From positions 15,158,286 to 15,222,285 of the forward strand of contig NC_090736.1 of the NCBI RefSeq assembly GCF_036898095.1: DNA of 64,000 nucleotides, read 5' to 3'. Position 1 is the stretch's first letter. Every line of letters begins with the position of its first letter. The DNA comes from Palaemon carinicauda. Lineage: Eukaryota > Arthropoda > Malacostraca > Decapoda > Palaemonidae. The notes beneath the pieces were generated by a model that did no database searches, was not told the DNA's origin, and saw only the letters and a list, made by a program, of their open reading frames with translations. This document shows positions 1 through 12,100 of this stretch, piece after piece. The translations under genes and the position numbers were made by a program.

Positions 1-3
1 AGG

Positions 4-101
4 ATGGCAGCAAGATTGATATTTGTGTCATTATCGTTGGTTTTGTCTGTCTTAACGCCGTCGCAAGCCTTATATGAGGATCAAATAGGAAAATTTGATT
101 G
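4..101 (+). CDS. EMC1: EMC1 exon 1: start codon and signal peptide
   Basis: The ATG sits in aggATGG, a good initiation context. It encodes [17 protein letters not shown], a typical signal peptide with likely cleavage after SQA, followed by the mature start [11 protein letters not shown], which closely resembles EMC1 of other animals. The donor is G|GTAAGA; the exon ends two bases into a Trp codon that the first base of exon 2 completes. Confidence 0.9.
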
Positions 102-3100
102 GTAAGAAATGATCTCATTCCCTTGGAATAGGAGGAAAACTGCCTGAAATAAGGCCGTAGCCGAGCATGTTGTTGGTGTCATAGTCAGACCTATTCTTTA
201 GCCTATCGCTATCGTAATCTAATTTCTGTTTGAATATATATGTAAATTTGTATCATATATTTGTAATAGTTATATATTTGATGTATTGTGTAGCATAGTG
301 TAAGGAGTTTGGATCATTAAAAATCGGCTTACGACCAGTAGGCAATGGTACCGGTTGAGCATTGTCTATGGTAAGGCTTTTTCCAGGTTATATTTAAATT
401 AAAAGTCATTATAGTGGCGAGCAAGTGTTATTTTTACTTTTCAAAATTTATATGGTCTGTAGCTTGATTAATTTCACGATCAAGTCATGTTGATTGGTTG
501 AAGTTTCATTCTGTCAAATCACATACCTATTTTCAAGCTACGGCATGATTTCAGTATAAAGCTTTTCTGTAATACAGTAAAACTTTACCAGCTTTTCTTT
601 ATCCAGATAAGCTATTTATTGTTTAATGTAAAACGGGGGTGTATATATGGTGATGGCTATGCTCCATAACTCCTTATTTTCAACCCTATCGATAAGATTA
701 CGGCAGTCTAGGGACCGCTGAGGGTTTGGGATGTATGTATGATAGCGGTCACCTGTATGTATTATTATGTCTTAGAATACGGTAGTGTAAAGGGGGTTGC
801 AGGGGGGGCATTAGCCCCAATTAAGTAAGTAGGTAAGGACATGGCTTTTAGGTTAGGTTAGGGAGGAAATGTTAGGTTAGTTGATGTCTATTTTTAATCA
901 ACGTGTGGGGAACTGGCCGCTGATATACAAAGCCTCCGAGGGTTGTTAGCCATGTAGGTAAGAACTCGGCTTGTAGATTAGGATAGGTGGGGAAGTTTAT
1001 ATTAGGTTGTGTTTTATGTAGACGGGAGGTCCTATCAGTCCTTATACAAAGGTTCTGTAAAATTAATTAATGTAGCGAAGCATTAGTAGGAAGTTGGGTC
1101 ACAGATCATAAAGTAAGTAAAATGTCCCGATCATTTGTACATCGATGGACTAGGCCTTCTGTGCTTATAGAAAATGGGAATTTTCTTCCCCTTTTTGTAG
1201 GCATTTGTAAGCTGTGGCTGTCATACTACAAAACCTGTGTCTGTCGTTCTGCAAAACTCTACCCAAGAACACCACCTAACCTACGAGCCATGTCCTTACC
1301 TACTTATCCAAACGAGTACTTATACCCCCCTGCAACCCCCCTTGCACTGCTTTATTCCCAGCTTACCCTTTGTTTGCCTCTTAACCCACTTCACTTCTAG
1401 CAAAATCATATTTTGTAATTAAAGTTTGCACTTGTCCCGATGAACCACATTCACCCAATTGCATCATCTTTCGAAGGGAAAACTTTCTTCATTATTTAGC
1501 AGGGGATGAAATGGATTGAAGCGTGTTTTGTGATACACTACTGTACATGCAAAGTAAGCTAATCTAAAAAAAAAGTCTTCACTAGATAGTTTGTATCTTT
1601 CGAAAAGGCTTCACATTTCTTGGCAATCTTCCTTTGGCACAAACTATTTGAACAGCACTAAAAAACATGGACGGGCACGTGTTCTGCGGTACACTTTATG
1701 CAAAGCAAGGTTATATAACAAAAAAACATCTTCACACGATAGTTTGGATCTTTAAAAAATCTTACTCTTTTCTTGGCAATCTTCTTTCGGCACAAACTTT
1801 TTGAACAGCATAAAAAAACATGGGCTTGCCATTGTCGTTTAATTTTCCATCGTAAACGTAAGGCAATATGTAAACATAACATATTTCATCAACGCTACTT
1901 GGAACAAATGCCAAAATAATCACCCAGGAGTGTTATCATATAAATAAGACATAACCTCCCTTGTTCATAACCCTTGCCAGTTTTGGATTGTTCAAGTTCG
2001 AAACAAAAAATCACTAGTATCAGGTCGAATTTTGTCACTTGGAGTACAACATTGCCATCTTCATGTCTCGGCAGCTAAAAATGGGCATCTCTGACCCATG
2101 CTTGTTCCTCCCAATACCCTGTTTGAATTTTAGGGAATAGTGAATTCTGATTGGATAAAAAAATGCCCTTCGGCAACTTCCCGTGTCCACAAGTTGATTA
2201 ATTCAGTGTTCCGCCACTTAAGTGCCGCTGAATTTATCAAAACAAAAAATGAATAAAACCAATGATATACTTTTATGAATAGAACTTACCTGGCAGTTAT
2301 ATATATATAGCAGAGTCTCTGACTGCGGCAGAATTTAATCGAAAATCGCGGCAACCGCCTTGTGGTGGTAGTGTGGTTAGATGGTTAACAACCCTTACAG
2401 GGTGGTACTTAGAATCATTCCCATTTTCTGTTCCTCAGATTATCTCTGCCGGCCGGATCGACAACATCGTTGGTCCGCCTTTCAGAGTTTTTTCGGATCG
2501 CTTTCCCTTCATCGCCTTTTTGGACTTCGTTTTTGGTGAAGTACACTGTGTTGGGATTTGGCAATCGTGTTGTTTTTGTTTTTTGTCTTTTTTCCTTTAT
2601 TATCATGAGTGAGAAAATTCATTATCGTGTTTGTGCGAATGATATTTGCAAGGTGAGGTTGCCGAAACTTTCGGTTGACCCTCACACTATCTGTATGGGT
2701 TGCAGGGGGTTTGAATGTGCTTTAGATAATAAGTGCAAGGAATGCGAGGTTTTAAGTGATAATGATTGGTTAGCTATGCAGCGCTATGTGCGCAAACTTG
2801 AGATTGATAGAGTTAGAAGAGCTAAATCAAAGTCAAAGTCTGCTAGTGAGCCTAGCTTAGATTTATCTATTGACCCTTTGCTTGTAACCCCTTTGGAAGG
2901 TATTCCTTCCCCAAATGTAGTGACTCCTGCCCCTTCTACAGGACCTGTGCCTACGGATGACCCTGGGTATGCTAAATTAGCTGCTGAATTGGAGGCCATT
3001 AAAGCACAGTTGGAGGCCTTTAAAGGTAAGGGTGTAGGTGAAATTAGTGCTTGTGAAAGTGCAGTGGAGGTGGCAACTGATCCAATCTGTCATACCCCTA

Positions 3101-6100
3101 GGTCTAGACCTCTACCAAGCTCCCAGGACCAAGGGAGAAGGTACGTCGAAAGCCGAAAGGGGGTGAGAGGTGCTTATCCTCGGTCAGTCGTCGCCTCAGA
3201 CAGTCCTGTTGCGATCTCCCAGGCTGCTCTTGACCGCCTTAGGAAAGGCGTGTCGGATACGTTTGTGTCTTCGCCTGATCGTTCTCCCAGACGTAACTGG
3301 CGTTACGAATCAAGACCAATGAAGAGAGGATGGAACCGGGACGTGCAGTCTCGCTCTCCCTCTCCCGGTTCGAGCAGCAGAGACCATGATCCTTCGGAAG
3401 ACGATTTCGATGTTCCTGTTAAAAGGGCGAAACAGAGAGTCCTTAGCCCAGTTAATCCTGCTAGACTCCCTGCTTCTTCTGCCAGCGCTCCCAGTCAAGC
3501 CGTACGACAACTGCCTTCTTCGGCACCGCGAGAGCCAGCGGAGGTTGCTAAAGCTTTCATGGTTGTTATGCAGGAACAACTTTCATCGTTAGTTAAAGCT
3601 TTCAGCCACCCTTCTCAGTCCGTCAGACGTAAGGACGTCTCTTTGCCTGTTAAGAGATCTTCTTCTAAAACAGATTTTAGTATCTCTCCCAAGAAACCTC
3701 TGCGCACTTCGTCGGCCGTACGACAACGTACACCCTCTTCATCGGCACGCTGCCAGGAATTTCCTTCCCCCCTCTCCCGCCGCCAGGACGATACTGCCTC
3801 TCGTTCTCGGCGCCGGGACGGTTCCGTTTCCCTTTCGAAACGCCTGGACGTTACTGCCTCGTTTCTTAGGAAACAGGATGAATGCAGTCTGCATTTTCAA
3901 GGCGACGGCAGCCTGCATCTTCAGGACGCTTCCGTTTCTCGTCATCGTGACGATACTGCCTCTCGTCATTGTGACGATACCGCCTCTCGCCGACTGGATG
4001 TTAGCGGCGCTCGGCGCCAGGATTCAAACAGCTCTAGCTGCCAGACTGCTGGCAGCCCAACTCTTCGGGATGTTATCCTTGAGCAGGACCTCGAAGATAT
4101 TTCGGAAGAGGAAGAAAAACCTGCCGACTCTTCTAGCGATTACAAGGTTCTTTCTCACTCTCTTTTGGAACTTTAAGGGGGAGGAATTTCAACCTTCGGC
4201 CCCTCGTTCTCCTCAGTCTCAATTTACCAGGAAGAAAGCTACTAAGTCTTCGGCCTTCATCAAAATGAAACTTTCAATTTCGGCCAGGAAACCTCTCGCT
4301 AAAGTGGATGATTGGAAGAAGGAACGGAGACAAGCTGTCAAGACCACCTTTTCTTTTCCACCGTCCCGGCTCGCTTCCAAGGCTGGTATGTGGTATGAGA
4401 CAGGGGAACCTTTGGGGTTAGGAGTGCCTTCCTCCTCCCAAGGTGACTTCTCGGCTCTTGTGGACTCGGCAAGAAAGCATGCTTTAAACTCTGCCAAGGT
4501 GATGTGGTCCATGTCGGAGCTTGATCACCTCGTCAAGGGAATTTTCAGGGTTTTCGAGGTTTTCAGCTTCCTGGACTGGTCTCTCGGGACTCTGGCCAGG
4601 AAGTCTGAACTCCTGGAGGACACGAAGGACCTGACGAGTATCATGTCCTGCATGGACAAAGCTCTAAGGGATGGAGCTAATGAATTGGCTTCCCTTTTCT
4701 CAGCAGGGGTCTTAAAGAAGAGGGCCCTTTTGTGCTCCTTCACCTCTAGATCTGTGACTGTTGCTCAGAAGTCGGAGCTACTTTACGGCCCTTTTTTACG
4801 TTATTTTTTTCCTGAAGCTCTGGTCAGAGATATCTCCCTTTCTCTGGCTCAGAAGGCTACTCAGGACCTTTTGTCTCGGTCGGCTAGAAAGACCTTACCT
4901 GTTGCTCCTGCTCCTCTGAAGAAGGAGGAGAAGAAGTTTCAACAGCCCTTTCAGGGCAGGATCTCCTCGAGAGCGGATTTTAGGGGGAGAAGACAAGAGT
5001 CAGGGCCAAGGACCAGCAGGGGTGCGTTTAGGCCCCGGTCCAAAAAATGAGATGGAAGTCCTCCAGACACCAGTAGGGGCAAGACTGTCTCGTTTTTGGC
5101 AGTCTTGGGAAAGGAGAGGGGCGGACACCTGGTCCCTCTCAGCCGTCAAGGAAGGTTACAAGATCCCCTTTTTAAAGAAACCACCTCTCTCAGACTCTCC
5201 CCTGGCCTTAGTGGCTCAGTACACCGACGCGGGGAAACGAGAGGCTCTCCTGGAGCTAGTCGACCAGATGTTGGTCAAGGGAGCAATAAAGCCAGTTCAA
5301 GACCTCGCCTCCCCAGGCTTTTACAATCGCCTGATTCTGGTTCCCAAGAACTCGGGTGGATGGAGACCAGTCCTAGATGTCAGCTCTCTGAATGCCTTCG
5401 TGGAGAAAACCAAGTTCTCCATGGAGACGACTCAGTCAGTGCTGGCTGCAGTTCGCCCAGGAGACTGGATGGTTTCTCTCGACCTGCAGGACGCTTATTT
5501 TCACGTCCCCATTCATCCGTCTTCGAGGAGATATCTGAGGTTTGTGTTCCAGGGCAAGTGCTTCCAGTTCAGGGCACTTTGCTTCGGTCTCAGCACAGCT
5601 CCCCAAGTTTTCACCAGACTTATGGCGAATGTGGCAGGCTGGTTACACCAGGAGGGGATAAGGGTCTCCTTCTATCTAGACGACTGGCTGATCCGGTCAC
5701 AGTCGAAAGAGAAATGTCTGGAGGACCTAATGAAAACTTATACGATCACTCAGGACCTGGGACTCGTCGTCAACTGGAGGAAGTCTCAGACCGAGCCGAA
5801 TCAGACTATTCTCTATTTGGGGATAGTTCTGAATTCAGTTCTTTTTCAGGCTTCGCCCTCCCAGGAGAGGCAGACCAGGTGCCTAGACAAAGTCAAAGAC
5901 TTTTTGAGGAAGCAGGAATGCTCAGCGAAGGAGTGGATGAGTCTGCTGGGAACTCTATCCTCCCTGGAGCAGTTTGTCCCTTTGGGGAGACTGCACCTAA
6001 GGCCTCTGCAACACTTCCTCGCAAAGGTTTGGAACAGAAAGATCCAGGAGGACACTTTTTCTTTTCCCATTCCGACAGAGATCAAGGATCTTTTAATGTG

Positions 6101-9100
6101 GTGGTTGGACCCAGCTCTGTTGGGAAAAGGGATCTCCCTGTTCAAGAAGAACCCCGACCTAGTGCTATTCTCAGACGCGTCCGAGTCAGGCTGGGGAGCA
6201 ACACTAGGGAACAAAGAGGTCTCAGGTATTTGGGAAGGGAGTCAGGTCAGTTGGCATATCAACAGGAAGGAATTGATGGCCATTTTGTTAGGGCTCAAGG
6301 CCTACAAAACCTCGGTGTCGGGAAAGACTGTGGAGATCAATTTCGACAACACCACAGCTCTCGCGTACATAAGGAAGCAAGGGGGAACTCACTCCCTCTC
6401 CCTGTTCTCAACTGCGAGAGAGCTTCTCCTCTGGGCGAACGAGAACGAGACCCAGCTGTTGACAAGGTTTGTTCAAGGGCAGAGAAACATCAGGGCAGAC
6501 ATGCTCAGCAGGAGGGGACAGGTCCTTCCTACAGAGTGGACTCTCAACCCGCATGTCTGTCGGAGCCTCTGGAAGTTGTGGGGCAGACCAGTAATAGACC
6601 TTTTCGCCTCCGGTCTAAACAAGAGGATCCCCAACTACTGCTCCCTAGTCCCGGACGAGGAAGCTGTTGCAGTGGACGCCTTCTTGATGGATTTGACGGG
6701 GCTGGACATGTATGCCTTTCCCCCGTTCAAGATCATCAATCTGGTTGTCAGGAAGTTCGCTCTCCTCGATTCGGGACGAATGACCCTAGTGACTCCATTC
6801 TGGCCTGCGAGGGAATGGTTCACCAAAGTGGTAGGGTTACTGATGGACTTTCCAAGAAGACTCCGGGCAAGTCCAGATCTTCTCAGACAACCCCACTTCG
6901 AGAGATTTCACCAAAACCCCCTCGCTCTCAATCTGACTGCCTTCAGACTGTCGAGAAGCTCGTTAGATCTCGAGGCTTTTCGGCACAAGCGGCGAAAGCT
7001 ATTGCCAGGGCAAGGAGGATCTCTTCACAAAGAGTCTACCAGTCAAAGTGGGAGACCTTTAGAGCTTGGTGCAGGAGGCGCAAGGTTTCCTCGTCCTCTA
7101 CCTCTCTGAGCCAGATTTCAGACTTTCTTTTGTACCTCAGGCAGGATGCTAAGCTGGCTGTATCTACCATTAAAGGATACAGGAGCATGCTCTCAACCGT
7201 CTTTAGGCATAGAGGCTTAGAGTTATCTCAGAATAAGGACTTGCAGGACCTCATTAGGTCTTTTGAGACAACGAAGCAGGTGCACTTAAGACCCCCTTCT
7301 TGGAACCTGGATGTGGTGCTCAAGTTTTTGTGCTCCAGGAAGTTTGAGCCTATCTCGCAAGCTTCTCTGCGAGATGTGACTAAGAAAACCCTCTTCCTTT
7401 TGTCTCTAGCGACTGCCAGGAGGATCAGCGAGGTCCAGGCAATCGAGAAGCGTGTAGGCTTCACCCTAAATGGAGCGGTTTGTTCCTTGAGGTTCGACTT
7501 TCTCGCCAAGAATGAGAACCCTTCGAAACCTTGGCCTAGGACTTTTGAAGTCCCTAACCTCACGAATCTAGTAGGTCAGGAACAGGAAAGCCTCCTCTGC
7601 CCGGTTAGGGCTCTCAAGGCTTATTTGGCCCACATTAAGAGCGTGAGGAGTGCTTCCAACTCCTTATGGTGTTCAGTGAAGGATCCTCAAAAACCCCTGT
7701 CAAAGAACGCTTTGTCCTTTTTCCTGAGAGAAACTATTAGGGAAGCCCACCTCTTTTGTGAGGAAGAAAACTTCACCCTGTTGAAAGTACGGGCTCACGA
7801 AGTAAGGGCCATTGCTGCTTCGCTGGCATACCGGAAAAATATGTCAGTTAAGCAGATCAGGGACGCAACGTTCTGGAGGAGCAACTCTGTCTTCGCTTCT
7901 CATTACCTCAGAGAGGTAAGAGTGGACTATGACAAGTGTTATACCTTGGGCCCATACGTAGCTGCGGCTTCTGTATTAGGCAAAGGAGTTACTACCCCCA
8001 CTCAACCTTAGTTTATTTACTTGTATATGGGTTTGTGTTTTTTATGGTTGTCTGAGGTCCTCGTCCGGTGGTACGGTTCCCTCAGTCCAGATAGATAGTT
8101 TATATCTATTTCTGCAAGGTTAGATGGTTAGCTTTAGTAAGGTTGCAGGTTTTTTATATGGGAAGGTAGTTTTCTGAAGTCTAGTCAAGTTGTTGGTCCT
8201 ACCCCTTTGACAGACTCGATTGAGTTGTTTGCAGCGTAGCAGGTCTACTCCTGGCTGAACACTCCTAAGGGAAAGCGACTCTAGAGGCAGTTACCTTTGA
8301 AATCAGCTACCTTAGCAGGTAAGGAATCAAGGTGTTTGTTCTCCTACAACAACTCTTTTGTTGTTTTCCCAACTATGTTTTTTCTGTCTGTTTCCCTCCT
8401 CCAAATGTGTGAATCAGCTATATATATAACTGCCAGGTAAGTTCTATTCATAAAAATGGAGTTTTTCAATATTAAACTTACCCGATAATCATGTAGCTGT
8501 CAACTCCGTTGCCCGACAGAATTCTATGGAGGGATACGCCAGCTATCACAATACTAGAAGGGGGTGTATTTACCAGCGCCACCTGTGGCCAGGTACTCAA
8601 GTACTTCTTGTTGACACCTCCTCAATTATTCCTCTGTCGTGCTTCCGGCAAGACGTTCTGGGATACGCTTATGTTCTTGGAGTATTTTCACGACTTTGGT
8701 GAAGTATTTCTCTTTGATTTCGGCTGTCGCTTTACTGGAAACTTCTATATTAGCTTAGTTAGCTTTTGGAATTAATTTGATTAATTATGGTGACGAGAGA
8801 GTATGAACTCTCGTTCACCTTTCAATGGCCGACCCTTCCCTTAGACGGAAGTGTTGGTGTCTAAGAGAGTATAGACTCTCTTTCTTAATTTTGCTTAACA
8901 AAAGTTATAGATTTATTTTATATCTCTCCGCCTCTTATAGGCCTCTTCGATTAACTTCCTTTTATTATAAACTCATTAAAATTAATTTTTATATTTGTTT
9001 ATATTCGACCTTCCTAATAGTAGGCGGTCTTTTACCGAAGTTAATAACTTTGAGCCCGTCATTTCGGTTTTACCTGTTAACATATTATGCTATTTCCGCC

Positions 9101-12100
9101 ACAGAGTTTGAAAGATTTTCTTTGGCAGTCTCGTACTGTTTTCAAAGTTGAACTAACGTTTTGTTTTGTCTCTGCAGTTGTTGACGTTCAGAACGTTCAA
9201 CTTGCACTCTATCGTTACGATAGAGAAAGAATGTTCACGGTTTCACGTTGCAGTAAGAGTAACCGTGTCTAGCGTTTTGTTCATTCTTTCTTAACTTAAT
9301 GGTTTTGATCCTAATAAAGGAACTTTTCAGTTTTTTCCTTTAACAATAATATGTTTTAACGATATATATGATTGGGCTCTTCTCTCAGGTTCTAAGTCAA
9401 GAGAGAGAGAGAGAGAGAGAGATAGAGACGGAGGGAGAGAGAGGATAAACGTTTCATTCAAGCCTGCCAGGCGTACGAGTAACGTCGTTATCGTTTTTTG
9501 CTCTTCTCCCTAGTCTCTTTAGGGGAAGAAACTAAACGTTTCTAGAGTGATCTAGTGTTTAGTCTCTTTCCAACCACTGAATTATCTTTCATTAGATTTT
9601 TCTGTTACATTGTAATTCTGTTTTCGCAATTACTAACTTTGAGAAAGGATAGAATTGCGTATTTCAGGTACAAACCACTTAAAGTTTCGAGTTCAGTGAA
9701 ATAAGTGCAAACAGAAATCAAAGTGATAAGTGATTAGTGCGTGAGGGTACTTTTGTGCGCGCCAGTCGTCCTCCCAGTCCGGGACCTCTTGCAAGCTCCC
9801 AAGCCCAGGGGAGAAGCAATGTCGAAGGGCATAAGGGTTCAGCAGGCCTTGATCGGCGCACAGAAGTATTCTCGGTGGTTGTGGGCGTGTCTTACCGAGA
9901 CCGTCACTCCCACCCGCAGACGATTGAGCCCTTATTTTGCTCGTCTGCAGAAGAGATTAGGGGAGAAAATAAAGGCAGAGTAACGCTGGTCTCAGGTCTC
10001 AAGACCTCTTAAACGTTAAGTCCAGACCTATGCCAGACGTACGAAGTTAAAGTTCACAACCCGAATGCAGTCATTGGGTTAGCTCTGACTCTCCTCATTC
10101 ATCAGTTGATTACACTCCGCCTAAGAGGAGTAAGGTTCTGCCACAACAGATCTCTGCTGTTAAGGCTTTACCTCAGCAGAACTTAGTGTCTGCCGACCCC
10201 AAGTTAACTCTACTGCAGTCCATACAGTCACAACTTTCGGTCTTGATGCGTGAGTGTCGGGCTGAGAGTGTTGCGCCGCCTACACTCCCCCCCCGCCTAT
10301 GATCGCTCCGCCTGATCACAGTACCACCTGCCAGGCGTACGATGTTGTGAACTCTACTACAGTCCATGCAAGCACAGCTTTCGGACTTGATGCGTGAGTG
10401 TCGGGCTGAGAGTGTTGCTCCTCCGCCTCCGCCTACACTCCCTCCACCTACACTCGCTCCGCCTGATCACAGTACCATCTGCCAGGCGTACGATGTTGTG
10501 GACTCTACTACAGTCCATGCAAGCACAGCTTTCGGACTTGATGCGTGAGTGTCGGGCTGAGAGTGTTGCTCCTCCGCCTCCGCCTACACTCCCTCCACCT
10601 ACACTCGCTCCGCCTGATCACAGTACCATCTGCCAGGCGTACGATGTTGTGGACTCTACTACAGTCCATGCAAGCACAGCTTTCGGACTTGATGCGTGAG
10701 TGTCGGGCTGAGAGTGTTGCTCCTCCGCCTCCGCCTACACTCGCTCCGCCTGATCGCAGTACCACCTGCCAGCAGTTCCACCTGCCAGGCGTACGATGTT
10801 GAGCCACGTGCTGAGTTTGCTGTTCCCTGTGGTGTTCAGCCTCCGCCTTCCTTAAGGCAACCTTTACATTGGGATCAGGAGGATTATACATCTCTTCCTC
10901 CGCCTCCACTTGCTGCTCCACCAGTGATGCAACACTCGGTTGAGGTACAACAACCTCTCCCGTCCATGAGTCAGTCTCCTCAGCTCTCGCTGCAGCGAGC
11001 TCAACCCTCCACAAGGCAAGCACCACAACACCTTAGCCTTGCGCCTCAGGAGCCTCAGCTTGCGAGACATTTACCTTGTTCTGCGCAGCCTCTTCCTCAT
11101 CGCGCTCCGCTCACACCACAGGAACTGGAACTTGCTACTCCGCTTCCGCCAACCGCTCAGCAAGCGCAACCCTTGGGTTCAACCACTCATGCTAGGAGTC
11201 AGCCTCCTCCACCCATGCGCCTTCCTTCTGCTTGTCTTTTATTCAGCCTTTGCAGACTGAGCCTCAGGTGTTCCCTCATCGGAGTCTTGAAGAGGAAACC
11301 ACAACTATTGTTGTTCCAGCTCGTTCTGACTCTGCTGTTCAGCATACCTTACCTCCATTTTCATACCATGGTTTAAACCCCATGCAAGCATGCATAAAGC
11401 ACTCTAGCACTGGTCATGGAATTTCTGAGAAATGTTAAACGCCATGCACACGCTCTGCTTTCCTTACAGCAGGCTCTGCTTACAGCAGGCTCTGCTTACT
11501 ACATGCTCAGCATACAGCATGCTCTGCATTCAGCATGCTCTGCATACAACATGCTCTGCACACAGCATGCTCTGCATTCAGCATGCTCTGCATACAACAT
11601 GCTCTACATACAGCATGCTCTGCATACAGCATACTCTGCATACATCATGCTCTGCATACCTTACCGCATGCTTCTCAACACATCTTGGGTTGTTGCCAAC
11701 TCACTAGACTGTCAAGCAGTTTCATAACGTTGCCTTCTAGTCTGCTGCTTTTGCACCAGTGAACCCTCACTCAGAGAACTTAGCTTTTCTAGGATAAGGT
11801 CCCTGTAGATGAGAAAGTTCTTTTCTCCCTCCTTCTGATATTCCCTTGAGGACTCTGTCATTTGGAGGGAGCCTTTAGCTGCATAACCTCTTATGGACTT
11901 TTGTTTAAGCATAACATGCTTACAGGGAAGGTAATGGTTCCACTTCAGCCGCTAATCCCGTCTGTTACCACACCTGCTCCCATAGACCTTGAGCTGTGTT
12001 GCATGACATGCAGTCCAAGCTTAGTCCTTGTTAGAGAATTTTTTGTTTACGGAGTCAATGTGTCACGGGGAAGACGTTCAACAACCAACAGAAGGGACTT

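Noticed and set aside
840..1000. TTAGG-like telomere repeats
   Set aside because: Only two or three units of AGGTTAGGTT type within an inverted-repeat element; too short for an interstitial telomere.
5096..6814. Upstream extension of the DIRS-A recombinase frame (about 570 codons)
   Set aside because: It overlies the conserved RT/RNase H region in another frame and shows no domain; YR homologues start near 6815.
10205..11672. CRISPR-like or satellite array
   Set aside because: The repeats have no unique spacers; they are tandem units within a transposon gag.
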